Translations under genes and position numbers: made by a program | Part shown: positions 1 through 8,454 of the stretch, piece by piece | Numbering within the stretch: the stretch's first letter is position 1 | How the letters are laid out: every line of letters begins with the position of its first letter | NCBI RefSeq assembly: GCF_002914525.1 | Contig: NZ_LODW01000052.1 | Span: 55,156-119,155, forward strand | DNA from: Rhizobium hidalgonense | GTDB taxonomy: Bacteria; Pseudomonadota; Alphaproteobacteria; Rhizobiales; Rhizobiaceae | Direction of reading: 5' to 3' | DNA: 64,000 bases | The notes under the pieces: generated by a model | The model's database searches: none | Seen by the model: the letters and a program-made list of their open reading frames with translations, nothing else | What the model was told of the DNA's origin: nothing

Positions 1-781
1 GGATCATCGCCACCTTGCCGTCGAGGAAGATGGCGCGGACTTCGTTCTGCTCATAGGCCGTCGGGCCTTCCTCGGAGTAGGGGACGATGTCCTTATAGGC
101 CTTCAGCGCGGCAAGAATCTGCGGGCTGTCGAGCGTGACCTTGCCTTCGGCATCCGTCACCGCACCGTTGTTGGTGTAAACCCAATGCATGAACTGGTGC
201 ATCGTGTTGTCGAAGGTCTTGGCGGAAAGACCGAAGCCCGGAATGCCGGTCTTTTCCTTGATGGTCTTTGCCATCTCGATTTCTTCGGCCCAGGTCTTCG
301 GCGGCTTCTCAGGGTCAAGGCCGGCCTGCTTGAAGAGATCCTTGTTCCAGTAAAGCGCCTTGGTGGAGAAGGCGATCGGAACGCCCCACTGGTTACCCTC
401 GAAGGTTACCGTATCGACGATATGGGGGTAGTAGGCCTTCTTCTCGTCATCGGTCATCGGCACCGGGACGATGAGGTCGTTCTGCGCGAATTCCTTCAGC
501 GTGCGCGAGCCGACATAGGCCATGGCGACCGGCGTGCCGGCGGCGGCCAGCGTCGTCGCCTTGTCCTGGCACTGCGCCCAGCCGACGACCTCGGGGGTGA
601 TCTTCCAGCCCGTATTCTTTTCTTCCCACTGCTTGATGTATTTGGTGTGGACCGGGTCGATCGTATCGCCGCAATAGATCCAGCTGATTTCCTTGTCGGC
701 CGCCTGGGCAGTGACCGCGGTCAATGCCGTCGAACCGAGCAAGGCGAGCGCCATAAGGCCTGTCTTGATTGTTATGCTCAC
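1..781 (-). CDS. sugar ABC transporter substrate-binding protein (partial)
   Basis: Periplasmic solute-binding protein of the extracellular family 1 (MalE-like) type; the C-terminal part lies beyond the window start. About 260 residues are visible. The start is taken as GTG at 781, followed by a short basic N-terminus, a hydrophobic segment and an Ala-Gln-Ala cleavage site (signal peptide about 28 residues); an internal ATG ten codons on is the alternative. Family-typical blocks follow, such as WAQCQDKATTLAAAGTPVA and an ALYWNKDLFKQAGLDPE segment. It is the last visible gene of a minus-strand operon after two permeases and an oxidoreductase. Substrate unknown, probably a sugar or polyol. Confidence 0.85.
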   Translation of the reverse strand, partial: MSITIKTGLMALALLGSTALTAVTAQAADKEISWIYCGDTIDPVHTKYIKQWEEKNTGWKITPEVVGWAQCQDKATTLAAAGTPVAMAYVGSRTLKEFAQNDLIVPVPMTDDEKKAYYPHIVDTVTFEGNQWGVPIAFSTKALYWNKDLFKQAGLDPEKPPKTWAEEIEMAKTIKEKTGIPGFGLSAKTFDNTMHQFMHWVYTNNGAVTDAEGKVTLDSPQILAALKAYKDIVPYSEEGPTAYEQNEVRAIFLDGKVAMI

Positions 782-827
782 GTCGTGACTCCCGTTCTTG
801 TGTTAGCTGTTCACTCGTTTTTTGCTC

Positions 828-1685
828 TTATTGTTTCACCGCACCGGCGGTCAGCCCGCCGACAAGGTAGCGCTGAAGGAAGAAGATGACGACCATCGCC
901 GGCGCGATGCCGACGAAGGAAGCCGCCATCAGTTCGTTCCAGATGACCTCCTGCTTACCGAAGTAAGCAAAGAGACCCACCGGCAGGGGCATGTATTCGG
1001 TCTTCGAGTTGAAGGTCAGCGCGAAGATGAATTGCTGGGCGTAAGCGCCGATGAAGGTGGTAATGGCGACGACGATGATCCCCGGCATCGCAATGGGCAG
1101 GATGACGCGGCGCAGCGTATAGAAGTGGCTGGCGCCATCCATGTAGGCCGCTTCGTTGAGTTCCTGCGGAATACGGATCATATAGGTGCGCAGCAGCCAG
1201 ATCGCCGATGGGATCAGGAAGGCGACGCCCGGCACGATCATGGCGAGATAGGTGTTGAGCACCCCCATGCTGCGCATCAGCCGGAAGAGCGGGATGAGCA
1301 GCACGGCGCCGGAGAACATGTTCACCGTCAGGAAGGCGCCGAGCAGGATCCCCATGCCCTTGAATTCGAACTTCGCGAAGGCATAGGCCGCCGGAATGAC
1401 CAGGCAGAGCACGATCAGCGTAACGATGATCGAGATGAAGAACGAGTTGAAGATATAGCGTCCGAAACCCGGAACGCTGACCCACATCGTCCGGTAGGCC
1501 TCGAACGAGCCGTTTTCCGGCCAGAAGCGGTAGGGTGAAGAGAAGAGCTGGCTGAGCGGCTTCAGTGATACCATGAAGCCTTCGAAGAAGGGCGCCAGCA
1601 CGAAGAACAGAAACACAGCGATGCCGCAATAGATCAGGATGATTTCCCACCAGCGGTAACGGTCGATCATGGCGGGGCTGCTCAT
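828..1685 (-). CDS. sugar ABC transporter permease, MalG type
   Basis: Inner-membrane permease of a carbohydrate ABC importer, 285 residues starting MSSPAMIDRYRWWE. Several hydrophobic helices are visible. The EAA loop that docks the ATPase reads ELNEAAYMDGASHFYTLRRV followed by ILPIAMPGI, as in MalG-type CUT1 permeases. The start ATG overlaps the stop of the upstream permease gene in an ATGA arrangement, so the two are translationally coupled. A longer in-frame reading begins inside the upstream gene and is rejected. No ATP-binding subunit is visible for this system; it may lie left of the window or be shared. Confidence 0.9.
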   Translation of the reverse strand: MSSPAMIDRYRWWEIILIYCGIAVFLFFVLAPFFEGFMVSLKPLSQLFSSPYRFWPENGSFEAYRTMWVSVPGFGRYIFNSFFISIIVTLIVLCLVIPAAYAFAKFEFKGMGILLGAFLTVNMFSGAVLLIPLFRLMRSMGVLNTYLAMIVPGVAFLIPSAIWLLRTYMIRIPQELNEAAYMDGASHFYTLRRVILPIAMPGIIVVAITTFIGAYAQQFIFALTFNSKTEYMPLPVGLFAYFGKQEVIWNELMAASFVGIAPAMVVIFFLQRYLVGGLTAGAVKQ

Positions 1686-2566
1686 GCGCGTTTCTCCGGG
1701 TTGAGGCGGCGGGTGACGCGGAAATAGGCAAAGCAGAAGAGCGACAGGAAGATGCAGATCAGAACGGCGCGCGCCGCCCCTTCGCCGTATTTCTTCGAGC
1801 CGATCGCCGTCTGATAGGTATCGATGATCATCGTCGTCGTCTCGCCGCTCGGCCCACCCTGCGTCAGGATCCAGATGATGTCGAACGAGTTGAAGGTGGC
1901 GATCAGCGACAGCATCGACATGGTGATGATGGCGGGCACCATCAGCGGCAGGGTGATGCGGCGGAAGCGGTACCAGCGGCCGGCGCCGTCGGTCCAGGCG
2001 GCCTCGTAGAGATCCTTGGGAATGGATTGGATCGCCGCCAGGAAGTAGATCGTCACCAGGGGCACGCCGATCCATACATCGGTGATTACAGTTGCCCAGA
2101 AGGCGGTGCTGCCATAGGCAAGAAAGGCGACCGGACCGTCGACAAGGCCGAAGCGCTGCAAGACGCCCGATATCATCCCGAACTGGCCATTATACATCCA
2201 GCCCCACATGAAGATGCCGATCGCCATCGGCACGATCCATGGCGGCATGGTCAAAAGCCGGAACAGCGAGCGGCCGGGCACGGCGGCATTCAGCATGGTC
2301 GCGCCGAAAGTGCCGATCACCATTTTCAGGGCGACGGAGAAGAAGGTCCAGATGAAGGTGCGGAAGATGACCTCCGCAAAGGTGGCGTTGAAGATCTTCT
2401 GGTAATTGACCCAACCGACCCAGTTGGTGGTCTTCTTCAGCGATGCGTCGGTGAAGGAAAGAATGAAGGTATCGACAAGGGGATAGGCGACGATGGCGAG
2501 AACATAGAGGACGGCCGGAAGGAGAAGGATCCAGGCAAAGATGACCGTGCCTCGTTGAACACTCAT
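1682..2566 (-). CDS. sugar ABC transporter permease, MalF type
   Basis: Inner-membrane permease, 294 residues, starting MSVQRGTVIFAWILLLPAV. The first hydrophobic segment is at residues 8-30. The EAA loop reads DLYEAAWTDGAGRWYRFRRI with ITLPLMVPAI after it, typical of MalF-type partners in CUT1 importers. The gene sits 13 bp after the oxidoreductase gene and overlaps the MalG-type gene by four bases. It should form the heterodimeric channel with that protein. Confidence 0.9.
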   Translation of the reverse strand: MSVQRGTVIFAWILLLPAVLYVLAIVAYPLVDTFILSFTDASLKKTTNWVGWVNYQKIFNATFAEVIFRTFIWTFFSVALKMVIGTFGATMLNAAVPGRSLFRLLTMPPWIVPMAIGIFMWGWMYNGQFGMISGVLQRFGLVDGPVAFLAYGSTAFWATVITDVWIGVPLVTIYFLAAIQSIPKDLYEAAWTDGAGRWYRFRRITLPLMVPAIITMSMLSLIATFNSFDIIWILTQGGPSGETTTMIIDTYQTAIGSKKYGEGAARAVLICIFLSLFCFAYFRVTRRLNPEKRA

Positions 2567-2579
2567 CCTGCCGCCCTCC

Positions 2580-3737
2580 TCAAGCCGCTCTTGCGTGAAG
2601 GGCTTCGTCGAAGCGGTCCCAGATGGGTCTGAGGTCGACGACCGTCTTCTTCATCCTCGCTTCGTCCATAGCCAGCGCCAGAATGCCGGCTTCGAGCGCA
2701 TTCAGCGTGGAAACCGGAAGTTCGAGCCCGGTGCGCACGCTTTCCAGCAGGTCGCTCGCCATCTGTTCGTCGGCGCCGTAATGCTGGGAGAGTTCGGTGG
2801 CGGCGTATTTGTTTTCGACCACCTTGTTGCCGGTCAGCTGCTCGTGCACGTCGAGATAGCCGCGCACGAAATCGCCTTCGGCCATGCCGCGCGAGCCCAT
2901 GATGGCGAAACGGCGGAACTGGTCGGGCACGTTCAGATTGGTGTGGAAGTTCATGCCGACGCCATTTTCATATTCGACGATCGCTACCTGATAATCGATG
3001 ATATCGGCATCGCTGTCGAAGACCTTGTCCGATCCCATCCATCCACTCGGCTTGCGATGGAACATCTCGAGATCGTTGATGCCTTCGCGCGCCGGGTCGT
3101 TGGCCGGAGTGAAGCTCTTGCGGCCACCGAAACTGGCGACACGCTCGGGCCGCGCGCCGACGACGCCATTATAAAGGTCGAGGTCGTGGCAGCATTTCTC
3201 CAGCATGAAACTGCCGGAATAACGCTCGTAACGGCGCCAGTCGCGCATGAAGAAGGCGCCGTGATAGGGCTCGATATGTTCGGAAGCCTCGATTGAGACG
3301 ATCTGACCGAGCTTGCCCTCGGCCTGGACGGCGCGCAGATCCTTGTAAAGAGGGGAATAACGCAGCACCAGACCGACCATCAGCCGCTCATGGCCGAACT
3401 TCGCCATCAGATGCGCAAGCTCGATGCTTTCTGCAATGGTCGTGACGATCGGCTTTTCGCAGAAGACCTTGAGACCAGCTTGCAGTCCGAGCCTGATATG
3501 GTCGAGATGCAGGTGATTGGGGGAGCCGATCATCAAGAGATCGAGCTTTTCGGAGGCAAGCAGTTCCTCCGGCGACCCATAGGCCTTGCCGACCGAAATT
3601 CCCTTTTCCGTCAATCCGGGAAGCCCGGCAGGTTCCGGATCCACATAGCCGACAATGTCGAAGCTGCTATCGATCGCTTTAAAGACATAGCCGAGATAGC
3701 CGAGCCGGAATCCGAGCCCGATGATTCCCACTTTCAT
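2580..3737 (-). CDS. Gfo/Idh/MocA family NAD(P)-dependent oxidoreductase
   Basis: Cytosolic dehydrogenase of about 385 residues, first gene of the operon. The N-terminus MKVGIIGLGFRLGYLG carries the Rossmann glycine pattern, and the family EKP motif is seen in FCEKPIVTTI near residue 100. The C-terminal part is the alpha/beta domain of the family. ATG at 3737 is chosen because the Rossmann strand begins there; a TTG three codons upstream is possible. Fused in one operon with a sugar importer, it probably oxidises the imported sugar, inositol-like polyol or a derivative. The exact substrate cannot be read from sequence. Confidence 0.85.
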   Translation of the reverse strand: MKVGIIGLGFRLGYLGYVFKAIDSSFDIVGYVDPEPAGLPGLTEKGISVGKAYGSPEELLASEKLDLLMIGSPNHLHLDHIRLGLQAGLKVFCEKPIVTTIAESIELAHLMAKFGHERLMVGLVLRYSPLYKDLRAVQAEGKLGQIVSIEASEHIEPYHGAFFMRDWRRYERYSGSFMLEKCCHDLDLYNGVVGARPERVASFGGRKSFTPANDPAREGINDLEMFHRKPSGWMGSDKVFDSDADIIDYQVAIVEYENGVGMNFHTNLNVPDQFRRFAIMGSRGMAEGDFVRGYLDVHEQLTGNKVVENKYAATELSQHYGADEQMASDLLESVRTGLELPVSTLNALEAGILALAMDEARMKKTVVDLRPIWDRFDEALHARAA

Positions 3738-3748
3738 GCCGATCAAGT

Positions 3749-3784
3749 TCCCAAATTAGGTAATTTATTTTCTTTAAGTTGGGA
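3749..3784. promoter_or_regulatory. AT-rich inverted repeat, candidate operator
   Basis: Arms TCCCAAATTA (3749-3758) and TAAGTTGGGA (3775-3784) are inverted with one mismatch and enclose an AT-rich centre. The site lies 12 bp upstream of the oxidoreductase start, in an otherwise GC-rich region between divergent operons. A repressor of the sugar operon could bind here; no regulator gene for it is in view. Confidence 0.4.
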
Positions 3785-4034
3785 CAAAAAACGAGGGGCG
3801 TCAATAGAAAACGGGCCTCGCGGCAGGAGTATGAAATTAATTTTCATAGATCGGTAGGCGGCTGCCGATTGCGCGCCGCGAGCGGCCGGACGTCGATTGC
3901 AGGATGAAAGTGCTGACACGCGCCTGAGGTGGGAGGCGAATTCGGGCCTCACGTTAATCTCGCGAAATGTTGAAAAGAACCGCGAGTTTACGTGTGTAGG
4001 ATGATGCGAGAACCCGAGGCCAGGAGGAGCCATC

Positions 4035-4922
4035 ATGACCCGCATGACAGCCAAGGATTTCCCGCAGGAACTTCTCGAACTCTATGATTATTACGCGCAC
4101 GGGAGGATCACCAAGCGCGAGTTTCTCGACCGGGCCGGCAAATTCGCCGTCGGCGGCGTGACGGCAGCCGCCATACTGGCCTCGCTCAGCCCCGATTATG
4201 CGCTGGCGACCCAGGTCGAATTCACCGATCCCGACATATCAGCCGAATACATCACCTATCCCTCGCCGAAAGGAAATGGCGACGTCCGCGCCTATCTCGT
4301 CCGCCCCGCCAAAGCCGCCGGCAAGGTCGGGGCGGTCGTCGTCGTTCACGAGAACAGGGGGCTCAACCCCTATATCGAGGATGTGGCGCGGCGCGTGGCG
4401 AAGGCGGGTTTCATCGCACTGGCGCCGGATGGCCTGACCTCGGTCGGCGGTTACCCGGGCAATGACGAAAAAGGCAAGGAGCTGCAGCAGAAGGTCGACC
4501 CGGAGAAGCTGATGAACGACTTCTTCGCGGCCGTCGAGTTTCTGATGAAGAGCGACCTCACCACAGGCAAGGTCGGCATCACCGGCTTCTGCTACGGCGG
4601 CGGCGTCGCCAATGCCGCGGCAGTCGCCTATCCCGAACTTGCCGCCGCCGTGCCTTTCTACGGCAGGCAGCCGCGCGCCGAGGATGTGCCGAAGATCAAG
4701 GCGCCCTTGCTTCTCCATTATGCCGGGCTGGACAAGGGCATCAACGAAGGCTGGCCGGCCTATGAGGCCGCACTGAAATCGTCCGGAAAAACCTACGAGG
4801 CCTATGTCTATCCCGACGTCAATCACGGCTTCCACAATGATTCGACGCCGCGCTACGACGAAGCGGCCGCCAAGCTCGCCTGGCAGCGAACGGTCGACTG
4901 GTTTACGAAATACCTCGCCTGA
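4035..4922 (+). CDS. dienelactone hydrolase family protein with export-type N-terminus
   Basis: Alpha/beta hydrolase of 295 residues. The DLH-type nucleophile motif GFCYGG places the catalytic Cys at 186, with Asp 233 (AGLDKG) and His 264 (VNHGFHND) completing the Cys-Asp-His triad; Glu 106 in VVHENRG matches the conserved glutamate of the family. Residues 25-58 ([15 protein letters not shown] then a hydrophobic Ala-rich stretch) resemble a poor Tat-like or membrane-anchor signal, as in YghX-like proteins. Start supported by AGGAGGA ahead of ATG 4035. The substrate is unknown; a carboxymethylenebutenolidase role is possible but no chlorocatechol genes adjoin it. Confidence 0.85.
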   Translation: MTRMTAKDFPQELLELYDYYAHGRITKREFLDRAGKFAVGGVTAAAILASLSPDYALATQVEFTDPDISAEYITYPSPKGNGDVRAYLVRPAKAAGKVGAVVVVHENRGLNPYIEDVARRVAKAGFIALAPDGLTSVGGYPGNDEKGKELQQKVDPEKLMNDFFAAVEFLMKSDLTTGKVGITGFCYGGGVANAAAVAYPELAAAVPFYGRQPRAEDVPKIKAPLLLHYAGLDKGINEGWPAYEAALKSSGKTYEAYVYPDVNHGFHNDSTPRYDEAAAKLAWQRTVDWFTKYLA

Positions 4923-4946
4923 GAAGGCCGTGGCTTGAACGGATGT

Positions 4947-4973
4947 GCGGGCGGGAAGAGCATTTCCGCCCGC
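4947..4973. terminator. GC-rich hairpin after the hydrolase gene
   Basis: GCGGGCGGGAA pairs with TTCCGCCCGC across a six-base loop, with one bulged G. It begins 24 bp after the hydrolase stop. There is no T-run, so it may be a weak terminator or an mRNA-stabilising stem. Confidence 0.4.
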
Positions 4974-5281
4974 CCGTCTGCGGCCGGCCCGGTGAGGTCA
5001 AGCCCCCAATTACCCCCGTTGCGTTTCTGCTCAATCCGAACGCAGCGGTCACCAAGCAGGGCACTGTCGGCGACCACAGGAAGATTCCGCCGGCAATCAT
5101 CATTCGTGCATTTCTAAGGTGGAGGAAATTTCGTCATCTGTGGTATCATCATTTTTCGCGCCGGTTTTTTCGAGCGAAAGATTGCTCCGACACCAAAGAC
5201 GGCCCCACGAAGGACCAAGGTCGGGCGACAAGGATACGTGGCTCTCATTGTATTTTTTCCAGGGCCCAAGGCGATCTGAAC

Positions 5282-5306
5282 GGAACAAGCATGTCCGTCA
5301 TTGGTT
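5282..5306 (+). promoter_or_regulatory. putative EcfG-type (general stress) promoter
   Basis: GGAAC (5282-5286), 16-bp spacer, GGTT (5303-5306), close to the alpha-proteobacterial EcfG consensus GGAAC-N16/17-CGTT. It lies 33 bp ahead of the start of the 70-residue gene. Roughly the preceding 360 bp (4923-5281) hold no convincing gene. Confidence 0.45.
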
Positions 5307-5338
5307 TCGAACCTTAGCGTTCAAAGGAGGAGCATTTC

Positions 5339-5551
5339 ATGCCTACGGTTGCCGCGACACCCATCACGCCGCCTGACCAGCACCTCGTAACTGCGCGCGA
5401 AGCCATCGAGCCGCTTTACGAGAAACTCGAGCTTCAAACCGAATCGCTGGTGCTGGCTGCGGCACTGGAAGCCGGATGGTCTTCCGATGAGGCGACGAAG
5501 GCGCTTGCGGCGCTCAGACTGCAGGATGCTCTCTCCACCTTGGACGAATGA
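5339..5551 (+). CDS. small hypothetical protein (70 aa)
   Basis: A 70-residue acidic, soluble protein with an excellent ribosome site (AAAGGAGG, 8 bp from ATG). It is predicted mostly helical, with no transmembrane segment and no Cys. I do not recognise a family. The EcfG-like promoter just upstream suggests stress-induced expression. It is followed within 45 bp by the end of a convergent permease gene. Confidence 0.65.
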   Translation: MPTVAATPITPPDQHLVTAREAIEPLYEKLELQTESLVLAAALEAGWSSDEATKALAALRLQDALSTLDE

Positions 5552-5593
5552 ACGAGCCGATACTTTTGTGCTGTTCGACATGCACGGCGTCGA

Positions 5594-6034
5594 TTATCGC
5601 GAGCCGCCGGCCTTGCGTCGTCTCCGGCTGACCATCATTCCGCCGACGATGAGAATAATTCCGGTCGCGTTCGCCCAGAATGACGTCGGAACGTCGCTGA
5701 CATAATCCAACGCCACCCCGGTTACCATCTGGCCGCCGATGATCAGCAGCGCCGTATTGACGGCGCCTATGCGCGCAATCGCCCAACTGCCCGCCGCCAC
5801 GAAAACGACGCCGATCGGACCGCCCAGATAGATATACCAGGGCGCCTCGGCAGCACCTGCAGGCAGCAGGCCTCCGACACCAAGACCAAGGCAGGTGAGG
5901 ACGGCAAAGCCGACCGCATGATTCCAGAAGGATGCGATCAGCGGCGTGGTCGATATGCTCAACCGCCCATTGAGCTGACGGCTGAGGCCGACGAGCACGC
6001 CGCCCAGGCAAGCGAGAAGAATGAACAGCGTCAC
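5594..6034 (-). CDS. small DMT-type membrane protein (DUF606/YdcZ-like), second of pair
   Basis: Membrane protein of 146 residues, almost entirely hydrophobic, with four or five helices and a C-terminal basic tail (SRRRRKAGGSR). It resembles the DUF606 half-transporters, which usually occur as paired genes or fused repeats. GTG at 6034 is chosen because it overlaps the upstream stop as GTGA, giving translational coupling; a longer frame running into the upstream gene is rejected. It probably works as a heterodimer with the upstream product. Substrate unknown. Confidence 0.75.
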   Translation of the reverse strand: MTLFILLACLGGVLVGLSRQLNGRLSISTTPLIASFWNHAVGFAVLTCLGLGVGGLLPAGAAEAPWYIYLGGPIGVVFVAAGSWAIARIGAVNTALLIIGGQMVTGVALDYVSDVPTSFWANATGIILIVGGMMVSRRRRKAGGSR

Positions 6035-6510
6035 GCCCCACCTCGCCCAAAGAGGATGATGAGTGCGCCGCCGGTGACGACCAGGCCGAGCGCGGCGATG
6101 TCGCGGAGATCCGGGCGCCGCTTCGGCAGACCGAACAGTCCCCACCGGTCGGCCGCCAGGCTGAAGGCGACCTGGCCTGCCAGGCCCAGAGCCAGGGTAC
6201 CGGAGAGCCCGAGCGGCGAGTTGACCGCGGTCGAGGTCAAAATGACGGTTGCGGCGCCGGACACCCCGCCGAGATAGGCCCACAAGGGCGCTCTGGCAGT
6301 CTTCCCCGGCGTATGCCGGCGGTACATCGCCAAAAGCAGAATGACGGCGGCGATCATGCCTGTGCCGTGAGCGGTCCAGGATGAGAACAGGGGGTTGCCG
6401 TAACGTGCCAATTCCCCGTTCAGATGGACCATGAAGGTGAGGAGCCCGCCCGTGGCAAAAGCGCCGATGAAGTGAATGGGATGCGAATTACGTCCTGCTT
6501 CTATGGTCAT
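6031..6510 (-). CDS. small DMT-type membrane protein (DUF606/YdcZ-like), first of pair
   Basis: About 159 residues from ATG 6510 (MTIEAGRNSHP); a TTG 11 codons upstream is possible. Four to five hydrophobic helices with the NxxLxRxGNPL-type pattern and SALSA-like turns of DUF606 proteins. It is paired with the downstream half-size gene through a four-base overlap. Such pairs belong to the drug/metabolite transporter superfamily; the substrate is not known. Confidence 0.75.
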   Translation of the reverse strand: MTIEAGRNSHPIHFIGAFATGGLLTFMVHLNGELARYGNPLFSSWTAHGTGMIAAVILLLAMYRRHTPGKTARAPLWAYLGGVSGAATVILTSTAVNSPLGLSGTLALGLAGQVAFSLAADRWGLFGLPKRRPDLRDIAALGLVVTGGALIILFGRGGA

Positions 6511-6645
6511 TGCAGATCCCGTCAAACAATTGATTGCGCCCAAAATTTTCGATTGTCGCCACGGCCCGCGTCTTGCATCTGGCTGGAGCTTTCCGCATCC
6601 GCATCGCAGTGCTAAACGGCACCGTTTGCATGTAAAGGAAATATC

Positions 6646-6885
6646 GTGAAAAAATTGATCCGCCTGCTGCTGACGATCGCTCTTGCCGTCGTCGTTTTTA
6701 CCGGTTTCCGTTGGTATCGCTATGTCTCCAACACCGACAGCCCCTATGATGAAATCGGCATCACCCTCAACAATTTTATGCCCGGTCCGATCAACAGCTG
6801 GGGCTGCGCCAAGCTGAGGAGCACCTTTGCCAGCTCGCTGCCACCCTATGGCTGCGCTGCCGGCGACGGGACGCAGTGGAAGTAA
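6646..6885 (+). CDS. small membrane-anchored or secreted protein (79 aa)
   Basis: Starts at GTG 6646 after AAAGGAAA. Residues 5-23 (LIRLLLTIALAVVVFTGFRW region) form one hydrophobic segment after two lysines, a signal anchor. The remainder is short, periplasmic and has two cysteines (WGCAKL and YGCAAG) that could form a disulfide. No known family recognised. It is followed by a strong hairpin. Confidence 0.65.
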   Translation: MKKLIRLLLTIALAVVVFTGFRWYRYVSNTDSPYDEIGITLNNFMPGPINSWGCAKLRSTFASSLPPYGCAAGDGTQWK

Positions 6886-6889
6886 AGCT

Positions 6890-6918
6890 GTCAGGCTGCG
6901 CCGCCGGCGCAGCCTGAC
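6890..6918. terminator. perfect 13-bp stem hairpin between convergent genes
   Basis: Arms GTCAGGCTGCGCC and GGCGCAGCCTGAC are perfectly inverted around a 3-base loop. It lies four bases after the small protein's stop and before the end of the convergent regulator gene. No T-run follows, but position and strength suggest a bidirectional terminator. Confidence 0.6.
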
Positions 6919-6975
6919 TTGCCTTGCGCGGGGAAAAGGCCCGCGGACTTCGCATCGGTGTCGCCGTCGCGATGA

Positions 6976-8001
6976 TCATCCGCCACTTCCTGCGATCAGT
7001 CGCATTCCAGGCGTCGCGAACTGCTTCCGGTAATTCAGCGGACTGACGCCATAGGTTTGAACGAACTGCAATCGGAGATTCTCGGCACTGCCCAAGCCAG
7101 TCGCAAGAGCGATCCCGTCTAGCGGCGCATTGCTGGTTTCGAGCAACATGCGCGAACATTCGAGGCGCTCCTTCAATATCCACTTCAATGGCGGCAATCC
7201 GGTCAGGGAGCGAAAACGGCGTTGGAAAGTGCGTAGGCTCATTCCTGCCTTGCCGGCAAGCGACGCTATGCTATGCGACGCTGCGAGGTCGGCCCGGACA
7301 TGATCCAACAAGGACGACAAGCGGTGCGCTTCGTATTCGGCCGGAATCGGTTGTTCGACGAACTGGGCTTGGCCGCCCTGCCGATGGCTGTACATGACCA
7401 GCCGGCGTGCGACCGAGTTTGCAATCCTCGCTCCGAAATCGGAGCGCACGATATGCAGGCATAGGTCAATGCCCGCTGAGCTGCCCGCCGAGGTCAGGAT
7501 GTCTCCGTCGTCGATGTAGAGGCGATCCGCCTCGACTTCGATTGCCGGATGACGCTCGGCCAAGGTTTTCGCAAATTGCCAGTGGGTTGTCGCCCTGCGG
7601 CCATCCAGAAGGCCCGCCGCCGCGAGGACGAAAGCGCCGCCGCATATCGACACGATGCGGGCACCTCTCTTATGCGCAAGGACAAGTTCGTCGCAGATTC
7701 GCTGCGGTACGGGCGCCTCGGCGCCGCGCCACCCCGGGACGATCACCGTTCCGGCCTGGTGCAAATCCTCTGCCGAACCGGTCGCGGCGACCATCAGACC
7801 ACCGCAGGCGCGAAGGGATTTGTCTTCGAGGGCGACGGACTCGAATCGATACCAGTTCGGCCCAGCCTCAGGCCGCGAGAGACCGAAAATTTCGGCAGTG
7901 ATCCCAAACTCGAAGGTGCACAGGCCGTCATAGACGAGGCTGACGACGCGTCTGTTTGGTTCTTGAGATGGCGTATGTCTGAAATTTGGCATGAATGCCA
8001 T
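6976..8001 (-). CDS. GlxA-type transcriptional regulator (DJ-1/PfpI plus AraC domain)
   Basis: About 341 residues from ATG 8001. The N-terminal half is a DJ-1/PfpI-like amidotransferase fold with the elbow VSICGGAFVLAAAGLLDGRRATTHW. The C-terminal half is an AraC-type double helix-turn-helix (SIASLAGKAGMSLRTFQRRF and the QFVQTYGVSPLNYRKQF block). This architecture is that of GlxA/FtrA family activators. It is divergent from the NTF2-like gene and a likely regulator of it. Alternative starts lie at TTG 8028 and ATG 7992. Confidence 0.9.
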   Translation of the reverse strand: MAFMPNFRHTPSQEPNRRVVSLVYDGLCTFEFGITAEIFGLSRPEAGPNWYRFESVALEDKSLRACGGLMVAATGSAEDLHQAGTVIVPGWRGAEAPVPQRICDELVLAHKRGARIVSICGGAFVLAAAGLLDGRRATTHWQFAKTLAERHPAIEVEADRLYIDDGDILTSAGSSAGIDLCLHIVRSDFGARIANSVARRLVMYSHRQGGQAQFVEQPIPAEYEAHRLSSLLDHVRADLAASHSIASLAGKAGMSLRTFQRRFRSLTGLPPLKWILKERLECSRMLLETSNAPLDGIALATGLGSAENLRLQFVQTYGVSPLNYRKQFATPGMRLIAGSGG

Positions 8002-8078
8002 GCTATCTGGCAATTCCGCCACTGGCAACGCGGCTGCCGGCCATGCGATCTCGTCAAGTGTTTGTCATAGGAGAGACC

Positions 8079-8453
8079 ATGTCACGGGATACAGAATTGC
8101 TAAGTGCCATCCAGACCTATTTCGATGCCCTTTATGCCTGCGACCTGGAGCTGTTCGACAGGGTTTTCCATCCGGCCTGCAGCCTGTTTGATGCTGACGA
8201 AGGCGCAATTGTCGTTGATCCAATCGCAGCCTACCGCGAGGTCATCGCCAAGCGAATTTCGCCTTCCAGCCGTTCGCAGCCGCGTCAAGACGAAATTATC
8301 CTGATCGACTGGCTCTCGGATGCTTCCGCTACCATCAAAGTCCGTTTGCGCATTCACGAGAATATTTTCATCGATCATCTGTGTTTTGTGAAAGGCACGG
8401 ATAGCTGGCGGATCGTCGCCAAGATCTGGCATCTCGAACGAAGAATGGCTTAA
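8079..8453 (+). CDS. NTF2-like (nuclear transport factor 2 fold) protein
   Basis: 124 residues from ATG 8079, with TAGGAG seven bases upstream. The helix-rich N-terminus (LSAIQTYFDALYACDLELFDRVFHP) followed by beta strands ending in DSWRIVAKIWHLERR is the SnoaL/lumazine-binding-type NTF2 fold, seen in small enzymes and ligand-binding proteins. Divergent from the GlxA-type regulator, which suggests regulation by it. The specific ligand or reaction is not evident. The gene ends one base before the convergent permease gene. Confidence 0.75.
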   Translation: MSRDTELLSAIQTYFDALYACDLELFDRVFHPACSLFDADEGAIVVDPIAAYREVIAKRISPSSRSQPRQDEIILIDWLSDASATIKVRLRIHENIFIDHLCFVKGTDSWRIVAKIWHLERRMA

Positions 8454-8454
8454 G

